64,000 nucleotides of DNA, taken from assembly GCA_013003075.1 (NCBI GenBank), contig JABDLJ010000005.1, positions 1 to 64,000 on the forward strand. Direction: 5' to 3'. The DNA is from Paracoccaceae bacterium (GTDB lineage Bacteria; Pseudomonadota; Alphaproteobacteria; Rhodobacterales; Rhodobacteraceae). Positions 1 through 8,684 of this stretch are shown piece after piece; position 1 is the stretch's first letter; each line of letters starts with the position of its first letter. The translations under genes were made by a program, and so were the position numbers. The notes beneath the pieces are model-generated. The model was not told where the DNA came from. It ran no database searches and saw nothing but the letters and a program-made list of their open reading frames with translations.

Positions 1-333
1 TCTTACCTCTATCCGGTCGCGGGCGTTCCCTATGTTCTCGGTGCATCGAAGGACGCCTGGGACAGCCTGAGCGATGCTGAGCGCGAAGCGGTCAGCACGG
101 CGGCCGCCCGCGTGTGGCAGCGGACCAACGAGTATTCCAAGGCGGAAGAGAACGAACAGGCTGCGCGGGCCAAGCTGGCGGAACAGGAGATCGAGTTCCT
201 GGAGCCGTTCTCGGATGAGGACCGCGCCGCGTTTCTCGACGCCGCTTCGGCAACCTGGCTGGAGATGGCCGAGGAAGCGGGCGGCAAGGCCCCCGAGTAC
301 CGCCAGAGAATCCTCGGAGTCCTCGGACGCTGA
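1..333 (+). CDS. TRAP transporter substrate-binding protein (DctP family), C-terminal fragment
   Basis: The reading frame is open from the first base, so the gene begins outside the window and only about 110 C-terminal residues are visible. The stretch with [15 protein letters not shown] followed by a long charged helix is typical of the C-terminal lobe of periplasmic DctP proteins, where a helix packs across both domains. It stops two bases before the small permease gene and heads a dctP-dctQ-dctM set. The ligand cannot be predicted from this fragment. The M24 enzyme that converges on the set is the only hint about the substrate. Confidence 0.75.
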
Positions 334-335
334 GT

Positions 336-857
336 TTGCGAGGCGACGAGACAGAGGACGGGCAGCCGGACATCGCCGCGCGCATCGGCAAGGTCCTGAC
401 GCCCGTCTTCATTGTCATGGCCGTTCTGGCGGCGCTGGCCGGCTGCGCGATCGTCCTTCTGATCGGCGCAAGCGTGACGATGCGCTATTTCGCGTTTTCG
501 CCGCTCCGTTTCACCGAGGAGCTTGTCGGGCTTCTGATGACTGCGGCGTTCTTTCTGGCGCTTCCGCTGGCCACGCTGCGCGCCGAGCATGTGCGCGTTC
601 TCGTGCTTGTCTCAACCCTGCCGAAAAGAGCCCGGACATGGATCGGGAGGCTGGCGGCCTTGCTCGGCGCCGCCTTCTGCCTGTGGTTCGTGGCGCTTTG
701 CCTGCCTTGGCTGGAGTTTGCGATCGACCGCAACATCAAGACCGAAGTCGGGCGGCTGCTGATGTATCCGTGGATGGCCCTGCTTCCCCTGTCGATGGCG
801 CTGAGCATCGTGGCGTTTCTGGTGGGAGTGGACAGGCAGAAGCCGGACCGGCCCTGA
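336..857 (+). CDS. TRAP transporter small permease (DctQ)
   Basis: This 173-residue protein has four hydrophobic segments (about residues 26-50, 62-82, 100-120 and 140-162), as expected for the small membrane subunit of a TRAP transporter. It links the periplasmic binding protein to the large permease. The start used is a TTG two bases after the preceding stop. It leaves a short charged cytoplasmic tail before the first membrane segment, and the first in-frame ATG lies inside that segment. The gene sits between the dctP-like and dctM-like genes, which supports the assignment more strongly than the sequence of this fast-evolving family does. Confidence 0.85.
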   Translation: MRGDETEDGQPDIAARIGKVLTPVFIVMAVLAALAGCAIVLLIGASVTMRYFAFSPLRFTEELVGLLMTAAFFLALPLATLRAEHVRVLVLVSTLPKRARTWIGRLAALLGAAFCLWFVALCLPWLEFAIDRNIKTEVGRLLMYPWMALLPLSMALSIVAFLVGVDRQKPDRP

Positions 858-875
858 CAAGACAGAAGGAAAGTT

Positions 876-2171
876 ATGTTTAGCTTCTGGGCACTTCTGG
901 TTGGCGGTCTGACCGTGTTTGCCGGCTCGGGCCTTGCGCTGGGGGCGGCGCTTGGGCTGACCGGGCTCTTGATCCTGCACTTTCTTGCCGGCGGATCGAC
1001 CTACGTCGCGGTCGACGCCGTCTGGAATGTGCTGAACTCGTTCACGCTGAGCGCCATCCCGCTGTTCATCATGCTGGGCGAGATCATGCTGCGGAGCGGG
1101 GTCAGCCAGAAAACCTACTCTGCCCTGACACCTCTGTTCCAGCGCGTTCCCGGAGGACTGCTGCACACCAACATCGCCGTCTGCACGCTGTTCGGAGCGG
1201 TTAGCGGATCGAGCCTCTCGACGGCCGCCGCGGTCGGGTCCGTCGCATATCCCGAGATGACCGCGCGCGGCTATGACCGGCGGATGGTTGTGGCCTCGCT
1301 TGCCGGCGGCGGAACGCTGGGCCTGCTGATCCCGCCAAGCCTGTCGTTGCTAATCTACGGCGCGCTGACCGAGACCTCCATCGGCCGGCTGTTCTTGGCC
1401 GGTCTTCTGCCCGGTCTGCTCTTTGCCGCGATGTTCATGGTCTACATCTTCCTGCGGTGCCTCACCCGGCCCGATCTGGCGCCGAAAAGCGAGGCGGATG
1501 CGGGCGCGGCGGCGATCCTGCTCAAGCTGGCGGGCCTGTGGCCCTTCCTGCTTTTGATCCTTTCGATCATGGGCAGCATCGCCTTCGGCATCGCGACGCC
1601 CACCGAGGCGGCGGGGGTCGGCGTGATCGCGACAATCGTCGTCGGCCGGTTCTGGGGGACCCTGACCGTCAGGTCGCTGGCCGAGAGTTTCTATGCCGCG
1701 ATCCTTCTTTTCGCGTCGATCGCCTTCGTGGTGATGGGCGCGACCATCCTTGCGCAGGCCGTCAGCCTGTTGGGCGTTCCGCAATCCATCCTCGAAGCGG
1801 TGCGCGCCGCCGATCTCGGCCCGCTGCAGGTTCTCGTCCTGGTCGTGCTGATCTACCTGGTGCTGGGCTGTTTCTTCGACGGCCTGTCGCTGATGATCAT
1901 GACGCTTCCCATCGTGGTGCCGCTGATGGTCGGGCTTGGCTATGACGCAATCTGGCTGGGGGTCATCATCACCATTCTGATCGAGATAGGCCAGGTTACG
2001 CCCCCCGTCGGTCTCAACCTCTCAGTACTGGTCTCGATCACGAAGGAAAAGGTTTCACTGGGCGAGGCCGCGATCGCCACCATTCCCTATTGGCTGATCT
2101 TGCTGGCAGGAATCCTGTTGCTGGCCATGCTGCCCCAGATCGCGCTTTTCCTGCCGTCGGTCCTTATGTGA
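876..2171 (+). CDS. TRAP transporter large permease (DctM)
   Basis: This 431-residue protein has about 12 hydrophobic segments and the usual DctM landmarks: an early SAIPLFIMLGEIMLRSG stretch, a serine- and glycine-rich SGSSLSTAAAVGS loop, LLIPPSLSLLIYGALTETS, and a late QVTPPVGLNLSVLVSI motif. It is the sodium-coupled channel subunit of a TRAP uptake system. An AGAAGGAAAG ribosome site precedes the ATG. Its 3' end is only 10 bases from the end of the convergent M24 gene. Length and motifs are normal and nothing suggests damage. Confidence 0.93.
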   Translation: MFSFWALLVGGLTVFAGSGLALGAALGLTGLLILHFLAGGSTYVAVDAVWNVLNSFTLSAIPLFIMLGEIMLRSGVSQKTYSALTPLFQRVPGGLLHTNIAVCTLFGAVSGSSLSTAAAVGSVAYPEMTARGYDRRMVVASLAGGGTLGLLIPPSLSLLIYGALTETSIGRLFLAGLLPGLLFAAMFMVYIFLRCLTRPDLAPKSEADAGAAAILLKLAGLWPFLLLILSIMGSIAFGIATPTEAAGVGVIATIVVGRFWGTLTVRSLAESFYAAILLFASIAFVVMGATILAQAVSLLGVPQSILEAVRAADLGPLQVLVLVVLIYLVLGCFFDGLSLMIMTLPIVVPLMVGLGYDAIWLGVIITILIEIGQVTPPVGLNLSVLVSITKEKVSLGEAAIATIPYWLILLAGILLLAMLPQIALFLPSVLM

Positions 2172-2181
2172 ACCGCAGCGA

Positions 2182-3423
2182 TCAGGCCGGGATGCGAACC
2201 AGTTCGAGCGGCAGAGTGTTCATCATCTCGTGCCCTGTCTCGGTAATCAGCATCTGGTTCTCGATGATCATTCCGCCAAGCCCGTCGACATACCATGGGC
2301 ACTCTAAGGCCATGACCATGCCCGGCTCGAGGATCGCCTCCGACTGGGCGGAGATGAACGGCCATTCCTCGCTTCCCAGGCCGGCGCCAACCCCGTGCCC
2401 GAAATGGCCCCTTGTGTAGCCGGGGAATCCCGCGGCCCGGATCGCGGCAAGCGTGGCGCCGTGGACCTCTGCCAGCGGCACACCGGGCCGCAACAGTTCG
2501 GATCCCGCCAAAAAGCCCCGCATCAACGCATCGAAAAGTCTGTCCTGGGTCGGGCTGGGCGCGCCGACGACAAAGGTACGGCCGGTGTCCGAGGTATAGC
2601 CGTTCACCAGACAGCCGACATCGACCTTGATCAGGTCTCCGGGGTGGACGGTTGCATTTCCACCCCAGGGATTTTTCCCGACCGAGACATATTCCCAGGC
2701 GCCGCTCAGCGCGCCGCTGTCCTTGTGCCCCTGGATGGCGCTTTTCCACACATCGGCAAGCGCATCGCGCGTCGTGCCGGGTTCGATCGCCGCTCGCAGC
2801 GCCCGGATGCCGGTTTCGGCGATTCCGACCGCAAGGCGCAGGTGGGCAATCTCGTCCTTCGTCTTGACCATCTTGAGCCGCGCGATCAGGTCCGACGCGT
2901 CGACCAGATCCGCGTTGCCAAGCGCGGCCTTGAACGCGCCGATGTCCCTTGCGGAGATCGCGGACGCCTCGAATCCGATCCGTGCGCCATCAAGAGCCCG
3001 CTCGCTCAGGATATCCGCCAAGTGGCGGTAGCACAGGAGCGGGTCAAAGGTCTCGGGGCGCTGGAAACCATCGGGCCGACCCGCGGAACGCCATACCCGG
3101 GCGACCGCCTCTTCGGGGGAAAGGTCCGGATCTGCGTCTTCCAGATTCGCCGTTTCGACCCATATCGGGCTTTCGCGGACATCGGTCAGGTGGCTTGTCC
3201 TGCGAAAGGTGGGCGCGAAGAGATCGCTGACGACCGCCGCCTCGGTCTGCCCCGCATCCGCAGGAACCAGCGCCGCGACGGCTCCGGCCCTGCGCCACAT
3301 CGTGGCGACCCCCGGCGATGCCCCCGTCGCATAGAGAAAGCTTTCGGGAGACAGGAATATCACTGCATCGATGGCAGCATCCGCCATCAACTGCCCGGCT
3401 CGTTTGCGGTCAAGGCCTGCCAT
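2182..3423 (-). CDS. M24-family metallohydrolase (Xaa-Pro peptidase / creatinase-like fold)
   Basis: This 413-residue protein has a creatinase-like N-terminal domain (to about residue 180) and a C-terminal pita-bread domain. The dinuclear metal ligands of the M24 family are all visible: D268 (KVDVG), D279 (SDTGRT), H343 (GHGVG), E374 (LECP) and E388 (IENQ), so a real metal-dependent hydrolase is expected. Family members include Xaa-Pro aminopeptidases, creatinase and ectoine hydrolase, and the exact substrate is not readable. It converges tail to tail on the TRAP genes. By inference it could process the compound they import, but it is separately transcribed. Confidence 0.85.
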   Translation of the reverse strand: MAGLDRKRAGQLMADAAIDAVIFLSPESFLYATGASPGVATMWRRAGAVAALVPADAGQTEAAVVSDLFAPTFRRTSHLTDVRESPIWVETANLEDADPDLSPEEAVARVWRSAGRPDGFQRPETFDPLLCYRHLADILSERALDGARIGFEASAISARDIGAFKAALGNADLVDASDLIARLKMVKTKDEIAHLRLAVGIAETGIRALRAAIEPGTTRDALADVWKSAIQGHKDSGALSGAWEYVSVGKNPWGGNATVHPGDLIKVDVGCLVNGYTSDTGRTFVVGAPSPTQDRLFDALMRGFLAGSELLRPGVPLAEVHGATLAAIRAAGFPGYTRGHFGHGVGAGLGSEEWPFISAQSEAILEPGMVMALECPWYVDGLGGMIIENQMLITETGHEMMNTLPLELVRIPA

Positions 3424-3832
3424 CAGGGTCTCGCTTCCTTCGTCGCGCTGCCTGTCCCGTTCCTACCACGAACATGCCGGGCATTCCGAGATACAGACTC
3501 AAGGATACTCATGCCGGCGAAATCGCTCGCGGGCAGTTCAATGGAGCGAATTCAACGTCTGCTCGGTCCGCTGAGCGGACTTAGAGGCAAGCTGCGGCGA
3601 ATTACTTCTTTTTGCCCATGGCGCACACTGGGCGTAAGGTAGGCGCGACCTGTTGAAGAGGGTCGCGCCGGTTCGATCAGTTTGTCATCAAAGGCTTGAG
3701 CTTAAGCTCTTCCGTGCTGGCGGGAACGAAACCATATCTCAAAGCGCGGGTACCCTGTTTATCTTGTCTGCAAAGCCAAAGATGCACAAGCAACAACAAG
3801 TCTGTAATATGGCGGGTCTTATCCTAGAGGTT
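3424..3832. other. Intergenic region, 409 bases, no gene supported
   Basis: This is the upstream region of the M24 gene and the downstream side of the HTH gene. No open frame here looks like a protein. It holds a 9-bp inverted repeat (listed separately), the 12-base palindrome GAGCTTAAGCTC near 3699 and a small GTCCGC-TGA-GCGGAC hairpin near 3570. Base composition is lower in GC than in the flanking genes, which suits promoter DNA or old mobile-element scar. Confidence 0.5.
3642..3669. repeat. Perfect 9-bp inverted repeat (hairpin)
   Basis: GGCGCGACC at 3642-3650 and GGTCGCGCC at 3661-3669 are perfect complements around a 10-base loop. There is no T-run on either side, so it is not a standard terminator. 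It lies about 165 bases downstream of the HTH gene's stop codon and about 220 bases upstream of the M24 gene. It could be a structured RNA element or a protein-binding palindrome. Confidence 0.55.
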
Positions 3833-4420
3833 TCATTTATCGAAGGGCGCGCCAGAGTTGCGTAGCTCTGGCTCCCGGAGGTGCGGGGGCCGAAGGTAGG
3901 TTATGGGCATTTTTTCCGTTCGGATCCTTGCCCAACGTTTACGCTGAGCATTCGCGATCCGTGCTCTACCCTCCTGTGTCTTGGGTCCGGTGGACTTGCC
4001 GCCGTGATACTTGCAGCGCCGTCTTCCCGGTTCCGATTTCAGCCGGCAAGGAGTTCCCTTCCGGGTCTTGGCGCCGCACGGCAACCTACTCACGGCCTTT
4101 CGCCGATCCGCAACTTCGATCTGCCGCGTCAGTTGGTTTGCGGCGAGGCGATCAAGAACGACCTGCTGATCGTCTAAAACCCCATCCCCCCGGGCGCGCA
4201 TTAGACCGGCAGAGTAGCGGCTTAAGGGCTCCAGAACCGCCAGCATGCTTTTCAGAGCGCGCGACCGCCTCTGGATCCTCGCCTTGCCCTCCCACCTGAC
4301 AACCGTGTGGCGCCCGACTACAGCCATTTCGGCAAGCCGTGTCTGGGATAGTCCACAAGATTTGCGAAGAGACCGAAGGCGTCTTCCGTCATGCTGGGGA
4401 GTTCCGCACACGGCCCGCAT
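3833..4420 (-). CDS. HTH protein with C-terminal HGG-STGPKT phage-type domain
   Basis: Two parts are visible. Residues about 12-45 resemble an XRE-type helix-turn-helix (LRKSCGLSQTRLAEMAVVGR then HTVVRWEG). Residues about 115-170 carry CGAKTRKGTPC, a CKYHGG tetrad and STGPKTQEGRARIANAQRKRW, a small cysteine/histidine module often found in prophage and gene-transfer-agent neighbourhoods of Rhodobacterales. The Cys/His spacing suggests zinc binding. The ATG at 4420 is preferred over the adjacent TTG. The function is unknown. DNA or nucleic-acid binding is inferred from the two modules. No other phage gene is nearby, so it may be a leftover from an integrated element. Confidence 0.6.
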   Translation of the reverse strand: MRAVCGTPQHDGRRLRSLRKSCGLSQTRLAEMAVVGRHTVVRWEGKARIQRRSRALKSMLAVLEPLSRYSAGLMRARGDGVLDDQQVVLDRLAANQLTRQIEVADRRKAVSRLPCGAKTRKGTPCRLKSEPGRRRCKYHGGKSTGPKTQEGRARIANAQRKRWARIRTEKMPITYLRPPHLREPELRNSGAPFDK

Positions 4421-4464
4421 CAAAAGCCTGATCGCAGCGCTCGCCGTCCAATGCAGGCCGAGTA

Positions 4465-5238
4465 TCAGTCCGTCTCGACCAAAAGATCCACCGCCGCAGC
4501 GATGTCGCGGGCCAGGGCGCTTGGGCGATGATCGTGCTGCGTTTCATCGCCGGCGCGGTATTTGCCCGTCTGCACGTGGATGGCAGCTCGTACACCGGCC
4601 GCGATAGCCCCCGACACATCGCTCTCGGCATCATCGCCGATCATGGTCACATCGCCTAGCGCGCACCCCATGCTGCGCGCACCTGCCACAAAGAAATCGC
4701 GCGACGGCTTGCCAAGCAGAAGCGCGGGCGTGCCGCTTGAGTATTCCAGAGCCTTGACGAAGGCGCCCGCATCGAGGCTGAGCTTGCCATCACGGTCCTT
4801 GAAGACGCGGTTGATCGCCAGCGCGAGAAACGGAGCTCCCCGTTCCAGCTCGCGAAAGGCTGCATTCATCCGCTCGTAGCTGAAACAGGGCCCCGCATCG
4901 CCGACGACCACGGCGATGCGGTCGCTCTTGGGCAGATCCATGAAGTCCTCTTCGAGGTCGGGATGGATCAGGAGATGAGGCGCGTAGCCTTCCCGTCGCA
5001 GCCAGTCGCAGGCGGCTTCCGCCGGCGTCAGGATCTCGGCGGGATCGACCGGGAACCCGAGCGAGCGAAGCCGCTCGACGATGCGCCGTTTCGGTCGCCT
5101 GGTCGAGTTCGTGAGGTAGCGAACCGCCAGGCCCGATCCGCGCAGCCGGCGAACCGCGTCGACTGCGCCGGGGATCGGCCGATCCCCTTCATAAAGCACG
5201 CCCGCAATGTCCAGAAGGACGCCCATGGCAGACCCCAT
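4465..5238 (-). CDS. LHPP-like HAD-IIA phosphatase
   Basis: This 257-residue HAD-superfamily class IIA phosphatase resembles human LHPP (phospholysine phosphohistidine inorganic pyrophosphate phosphatase) along its whole length. Motif I is LLDIAGVLYEG, with the DI[SA]GV form typical of LHPP instead of the usual DxDGT. Motif II is YLTNSTRRPK. Other shared blocks are LLIHPDLEEDF, GDAGPCFSYERMNAAF, ALEYSSGTPALLLGKPS and the motif IV stretch MIGDDAESDVSGA. The first ATG has AAAGG five bases upstream, so the longer start is used. It is downstream of hypF on the same strand but 120 bases away, so co-transcription with the hydrogenase genes is uncertain. Confidence 0.82.
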   Translation of the reverse strand: MGSAMGVLLDIAGVLYEGDRPIPGAVDAVRRLRGSGLAVRYLTNSTRRPKRRIVERLRSLGFPVDPAEILTPAEAACDWLRREGYAPHLLIHPDLEEDFMDLPKSDRIAVVVGDAGPCFSYERMNAAFRELERGAPFLALAINRVFKDRDGKLSLDAGAFVKALEYSSGTPALLLGKPSRDFFVAGARSMGCALGDVTMIGDDAESDVSGAIAAGVRAAIHVQTGKYRAGDETQHDHRPSALARDIAAAVDLLVETD

Positions 5239-5293
5239 TCGACCTTTCGACCGTCACCTTAGCGCGCGATGCCGAACAAAGTCAGGTGGCAGG

Positions 5294-5313
5294 GCCGATT
5301 TTCGGCAATCGGC
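5294..5313 (-). other. Short hairpin downstream of the hyp genes
   Basis: GCCGATT (5294-5300) and AATCGGC (5307-5313) form a 7-bp stem with a six-base loop, about 50 bases after the hypF stop codon. No clear T-run follows on the minus strand. It could be a weak or Rho-assisted end of the long hox-hyp transcript, or a processing site. Confidence 0.3.
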
Positions 5314-5361
5314 GTTGGCCAGAGCCGGCAGGCGCGCGCGTGGCCCGAGCCATGCGGCCGA

Positions 5362-7656
5362 TCATGCAAGCGCCGCAACGGCGGCCTGGCCAAGCGATAT
5401 CCCGCCATCGTTGGCCGGAACCCGGCGGTGCACCAGAACGTCTAGGCCGCATGCGCCAAGTTGACCATGTAGAGCCTCCAGCAAGAGCCGGTTTTGCATC
5501 ACGCCGCCAGAAAGGACGACGCAATCGGCTCCGGCCTCTGCCGCAATATCGCGCGCCGCCTGCGCCAGTATTGCGGCCAGGCCATTGTGAAATCGCGCGG
5601 CAATGACGCCCCGGTCCACGCCCGCCCTGAGGTCGCCCAGCAATGCCCGCCAGAGCGGCGCAAATGACAGGACCCCGCCTGCGCAGATATCGACCGGATA
5701 GCTGCCGGCGCGGGCACTATGGGCCGCCGCGATGGCCTCCAGCTCCATCGCCGCCTGACCCTCGTAATGCTGCCCATCGAAGGCAAGGTCCAAAGCCCCG
5801 GCAACCGCATCGAAGAGCCGGCCCGTTGAAGAGCTGAGTGGAGAGTTTACATTTTTGTCAATAAGTTGCGCGATGAAGCTCACTGGCTTCTTGGCCAAGC
5901 GGCTGCGCAGGCCGGTACCATCGAGATGACGTTGCCAATCGGGCCCCAGCGCTGCCGACATATGCGCCACCGAATTGCGCCATGGCTCTTTGATCGCTTG
6001 CTCCGCTCCGGGGAGCGCGACCTGAGGCAGATGGGCCTTGCGCTTGAACCCGGCATGCCCGCCCAGCAGTATCTCGCCGCCCCACACGGTCCCGTCGGTT
6101 CCAAAGCCGGTGCCGTCGAGAATGATCCCGACTGCCTGGCCTTGTCCGGGCGCGATGCGGTGCTCGGCCAGGCAACTGGCCATATGCGCATGGTGATGCT
6201 GGACGGCAATCAGCCTGGCGCCGGTTTCCTGCGCCAGTGCGCGGCCCCAAATGGAGGACAGGTAGTCAGGGTGACGGTCAACGGCGATCACGGCGGGATC
6301 GAAGCGAAACAACTCCCGGAACAGAGCGATCTTGGCACGAAAATCGGCGTAGGTTTCGGCGGTCTTCAGATCGCCAATGTGCTGCGATGGGATCGCGTGT
6401 CCGTCCTTGAGCAGGCAGAAGGTCGATTTCAGCTCTGCGCCCAGGGCAAGTGTCGGGGGCGCGCCCGAGAACGGCTCGGCCAGCTTCAGGGGCTCGGGCG
6501 CCAGACCGCGCCCGCGTCGCAGGATGTAGGGCGCACCCAGATCGACCCGAAGGACGGAATCGTCGAGACGATTGACAATGGCCCGGTCGTGCACAAGCCA
6601 CGCGTCGGCGATCCCGGCAAGCTCGGCGCGCGCGGCCGCATTGCAGGTCACTTGCGGCGCGCCGGGCGGGTTGCCCGACGTCATAACGAGCGGCCCGCCC
6701 ACCGCATCCATCAAAAGATGATGCAGCGGCGAATAGGGCAGCATGACCCCAGTGCGGGACTGGCCGGGCGCGATGCAGGCAAGCGCGGCGCCATCGCGGT
6801 TTTCCAAAAGGACGATCGGCGCGGCAGACGAGGTGAGATGGCGCGTTTCTTCTTCGGAGACATGGCAAAAGCGCCGGATCTGCGCAACGCTGCCGGCCAT
6901 CATTGCCAACGGTTTGGCCACGCGGTGTTTTCGGCGGCGAAGTTCGGCCACCGTATCGGCGTTTGTCGCATCGCAGGCCAGGTGGAACCCGCCAATTCCC
7001 TTTATTGCCAGGATCGCGCCGCCGCGAAGCGCGCGCGCAGCTTCTGCCAGCGGATCTTCGCAGGCGATCTCTCCGCTCTTGTCCTCCAGCCATAGCCGGG
7101 GGCCGCATGCGGGGCAGGCATTGGGCTGTGCATGAAAGCGCCGGTCGGCCGGGTCTTCATATTCGCGCCGGCAGGCCTTGCACATCTCAAAGGCGCGCAT
7201 AGAGGTCGCTGCCCGATCATAGGGAATACGCTCGACGATCGACAGCCGCGGCCCGCAATGGGTGCAATTGGTGAAGGGGTATCCATAGCGCCGGTCGTGG
7301 GGGTCGAATATCTCGGCAAGGCAGCTTGCGCACGTTGCGGCATCGGGCGCGATCTCGGTCGAGACGCGTCCGCTGCCGCTTGGGGCGATTTCAAACGCGC
7401 CTTTTGGGGTGGGCGTGTTCAGGGGCGTCCATTCAACCGCCTCGATCCGCGCCAGGGGCGGCGGCTCTTGTTGCAGCTGGCCAAGAAGATCGTCGAGAGC
7501 GCTTTCGCTGCCCCAGATGTCGATGCGAACCCCCGAGCCATCGTTGCGAACTTGGCCCGCCAGCCCGGCGCGGCGCGCAAGCTGCCAGACGAACGGGCGA
7601 AAACCCACGCCCTGCACCTGTCCGCGCACATGGATCTGTCTCCCGATGGCACGCAC
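5362..7656 (-). CDS. hypF: Hydrogenase maturation carbamoyltransferase HypF
   Basis: HypF uses carbamoyl phosphate and ATP to make the carbamoyl group that becomes the cyanide ligands of the [NiFe] site, passing it to HypE. The 764-residue protein has the full domain order: acylphosphatase domain (HVRGQVQGVGFRPF at the start), two zinc-finger-like modules (CASCLAEIF, CTHCGP, CKACRREYEDP, CPACGP), a YrdC-like domain (IKGIGGFHLACDA) and a Kae1-like domain with the metal-binding VQHHHAHMASCLAEH. The true start is a GTG at 7656, six bases after the hypE stop codon. The longer open frame running back into hypE is an out-of-frame artefact. Confidence 0.95.
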   Translation of the reverse strand: MRAIGRQIHVRGQVQGVGFRPFVWQLARRAGLAGQVRNDGSGVRIDIWGSESALDDLLGQLQQEPPPLARIEAVEWTPLNTPTPKGAFEIAPSGSGRVSTEIAPDAATCASCLAEIFDPHDRRYGYPFTNCTHCGPRLSIVERIPYDRAATSMRAFEMCKACRREYEDPADRRFHAQPNACPACGPRLWLEDKSGEIACEDPLAEAARALRGGAILAIKGIGGFHLACDATNADTVAELRRRKHRVAKPLAMMAGSVAQIRRFCHVSEEETRHLTSSAAPIVLLENRDGAALACIAPGQSRTGVMLPYSPLHHLLMDAVGGPLVMTSGNPPGAPQVTCNAAARAELAGIADAWLVHDRAIVNRLDDSVLRVDLGAPYILRRGRGLAPEPLKLAEPFSGAPPTLALGAELKSTFCLLKDGHAIPSQHIGDLKTAETYADFRAKIALFRELFRFDPAVIAVDRHPDYLSSIWGRALAQETGARLIAVQHHHAHMASCLAEHRIAPGQGQAVGIILDGTGFGTDGTVWGGEILLGGHAGFKRKAHLPQVALPGAEQAIKEPWRNSVAHMSAALGPDWQRHLDGTGLRSRLAKKPVSFIAQLIDKNVNSPLSSSTGRLFDAVAGALDLAFDGQHYEGQAAMELEAIAAAHSARAGSYPVDICAGGVLSFAPLWRALLGDLRAGVDRGVIAARFHNGLAAILAQAARDIAAEAGADCVVLSGGVMQNRLLLEALHGQLGACGLDVLVHRRVPANDGGISLGQAAVAALA

Positions 7657-7661
7657 GGGCG

Positions 7662-8684
7662 CTAGCAAATCCGCGGCAACTGCTCGCCGGCGATCCAGTC
7701 GACTATGCGCGTGCCGCCGAAGGCCGTCTTCATCTGAACGAGGCACGAGGGCTCGCCTGTCACCTCGCCGATGATTGCGGCGGCGCGGCCGAGCGGATGG
7801 GCGCGCATGGTATCCAGCAGCCTGCCTGCGTCTTCGGCAGGGCAAAGGGCGATCAGCTTGCCTTCGTTTGCCGTGTTGAGCGGGTCGAGCCCCAAAAGCT
7901 CGCACGCCGCGGCCACATCGGGCGATACCGGGATCTGCGCCTCGTCCAAGGCCATGCCGACAGCTGCGGCCGACGCGATCTCGTTCAAGGTCGCGGCCAG
8001 CCCGCCCCGTGTCGGATCGCGCATGACGGCGATGCGGGGGGTTGCCGCAACCATATCCGCGACCAGGCCGTGAAGGGCAGCGGAATCGGACCGGATTTCG
8101 GTTTCGAATTCGAGGTTTTCCCGTTTCGACAGGACCGCGACGCCGTGGTCTCCCATCGTGCCGGACACAAGAATGGCCTGCCCGGGCCGGGCGTTGGCGG
8201 CCGACAGGTTCAGCCCGTCCTTGACCACCCCGAGCCCGGCCGTGGTGATGAAGACACCATCGCCCTTGCCGCGCTCTACGACCTTGGTATCGCCGCTGAT
8301 CACTTGCACGCCGGCGGCGCTTGCGGCCCTGGCCATCGATGCGACGATGCGGTCGAGATCGGCAAGCGGAAAGCCTTCTTCCAGGATGAACCCCGCGGTC
8401 AGGTAATGCGGCTGTGCCCCCATCATCGCCAGATCGTTGATCGTGCCATGAACGCATAGCGACCCGATGTCGCCGCCGGGAAAAAAGAGCGGAGAGATCA
8501 CGTGGCTGTCCGTCGACATCACAAGCCTGCCCGCGGGCGCTTCTACCAGCCCAGCGTCATCACCGCGGTCCAGGATCGGGTTTGAAAGGTGGCGCAGAAA
8601 GATATCGCGGATCAGCTCCATCATGGCGCGCCCGCCGCCGCCATGGGTCATGTCCACGCTGCCGGAAAGATCGGGTCCCGTCAT
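7662..8684 (-). CDS. hypE: Carbamoyl dehydratase HypE
   Basis: HypE dehydrates the carbamoyl group carried on its C-terminal cysteine to a thiocyanate and donates cyanide to the iron on the HypC-HypD complex. The 340-residue protein has the PurM/AIR-synthase fold, with a glycine-rich MTHGGGGRAMMELI start, GDDAGLVEAPAG, the MSTDSHVISPLFFPGGDIG block and DPTRGGLAATLNEIA. It ends in the diagnostic PRIC, whose last residue is the modified cysteine. Its start overlaps the hypD stop by four bases (ATGA), which implies translational coupling. Confidence 0.97.
   Translation of the reverse strand: MTGPDLSGSVDMTHGGGGRAMMELIRDIFLRHLSNPILDRGDDAGLVEAPAGRLVMSTDSHVISPLFFPGGDIGSLCVHGTINDLAMMGAQPHYLTAGFILEEGFPLADLDRIVASMARAASAAGVQVISGDTKVVERGKGDGVFITTAGLGVVKDGLNLSAANARPGQAILVSGTMGDHGVAVLSKRENLEFETEIRSDSAALHGLVADMVAATPRIAVMRDPTRGGLAATLNEIASAAAVGMALDEAQIPVSPDVAAACELLGLDPLNTANEGKLIALCPAEDAGRLLDTMRAHPLGRAAAIIGEVTGEPSCLVQMKTAFGGTRIVDWIAGEQLPRIC

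Noticed and set aside
7657..8457. 5' extension of the hypF frame through hypE
   Set aside because: The extension overlaps hypE out of frame and lacks homology. HypF homology begins exactly at GTG 7656.
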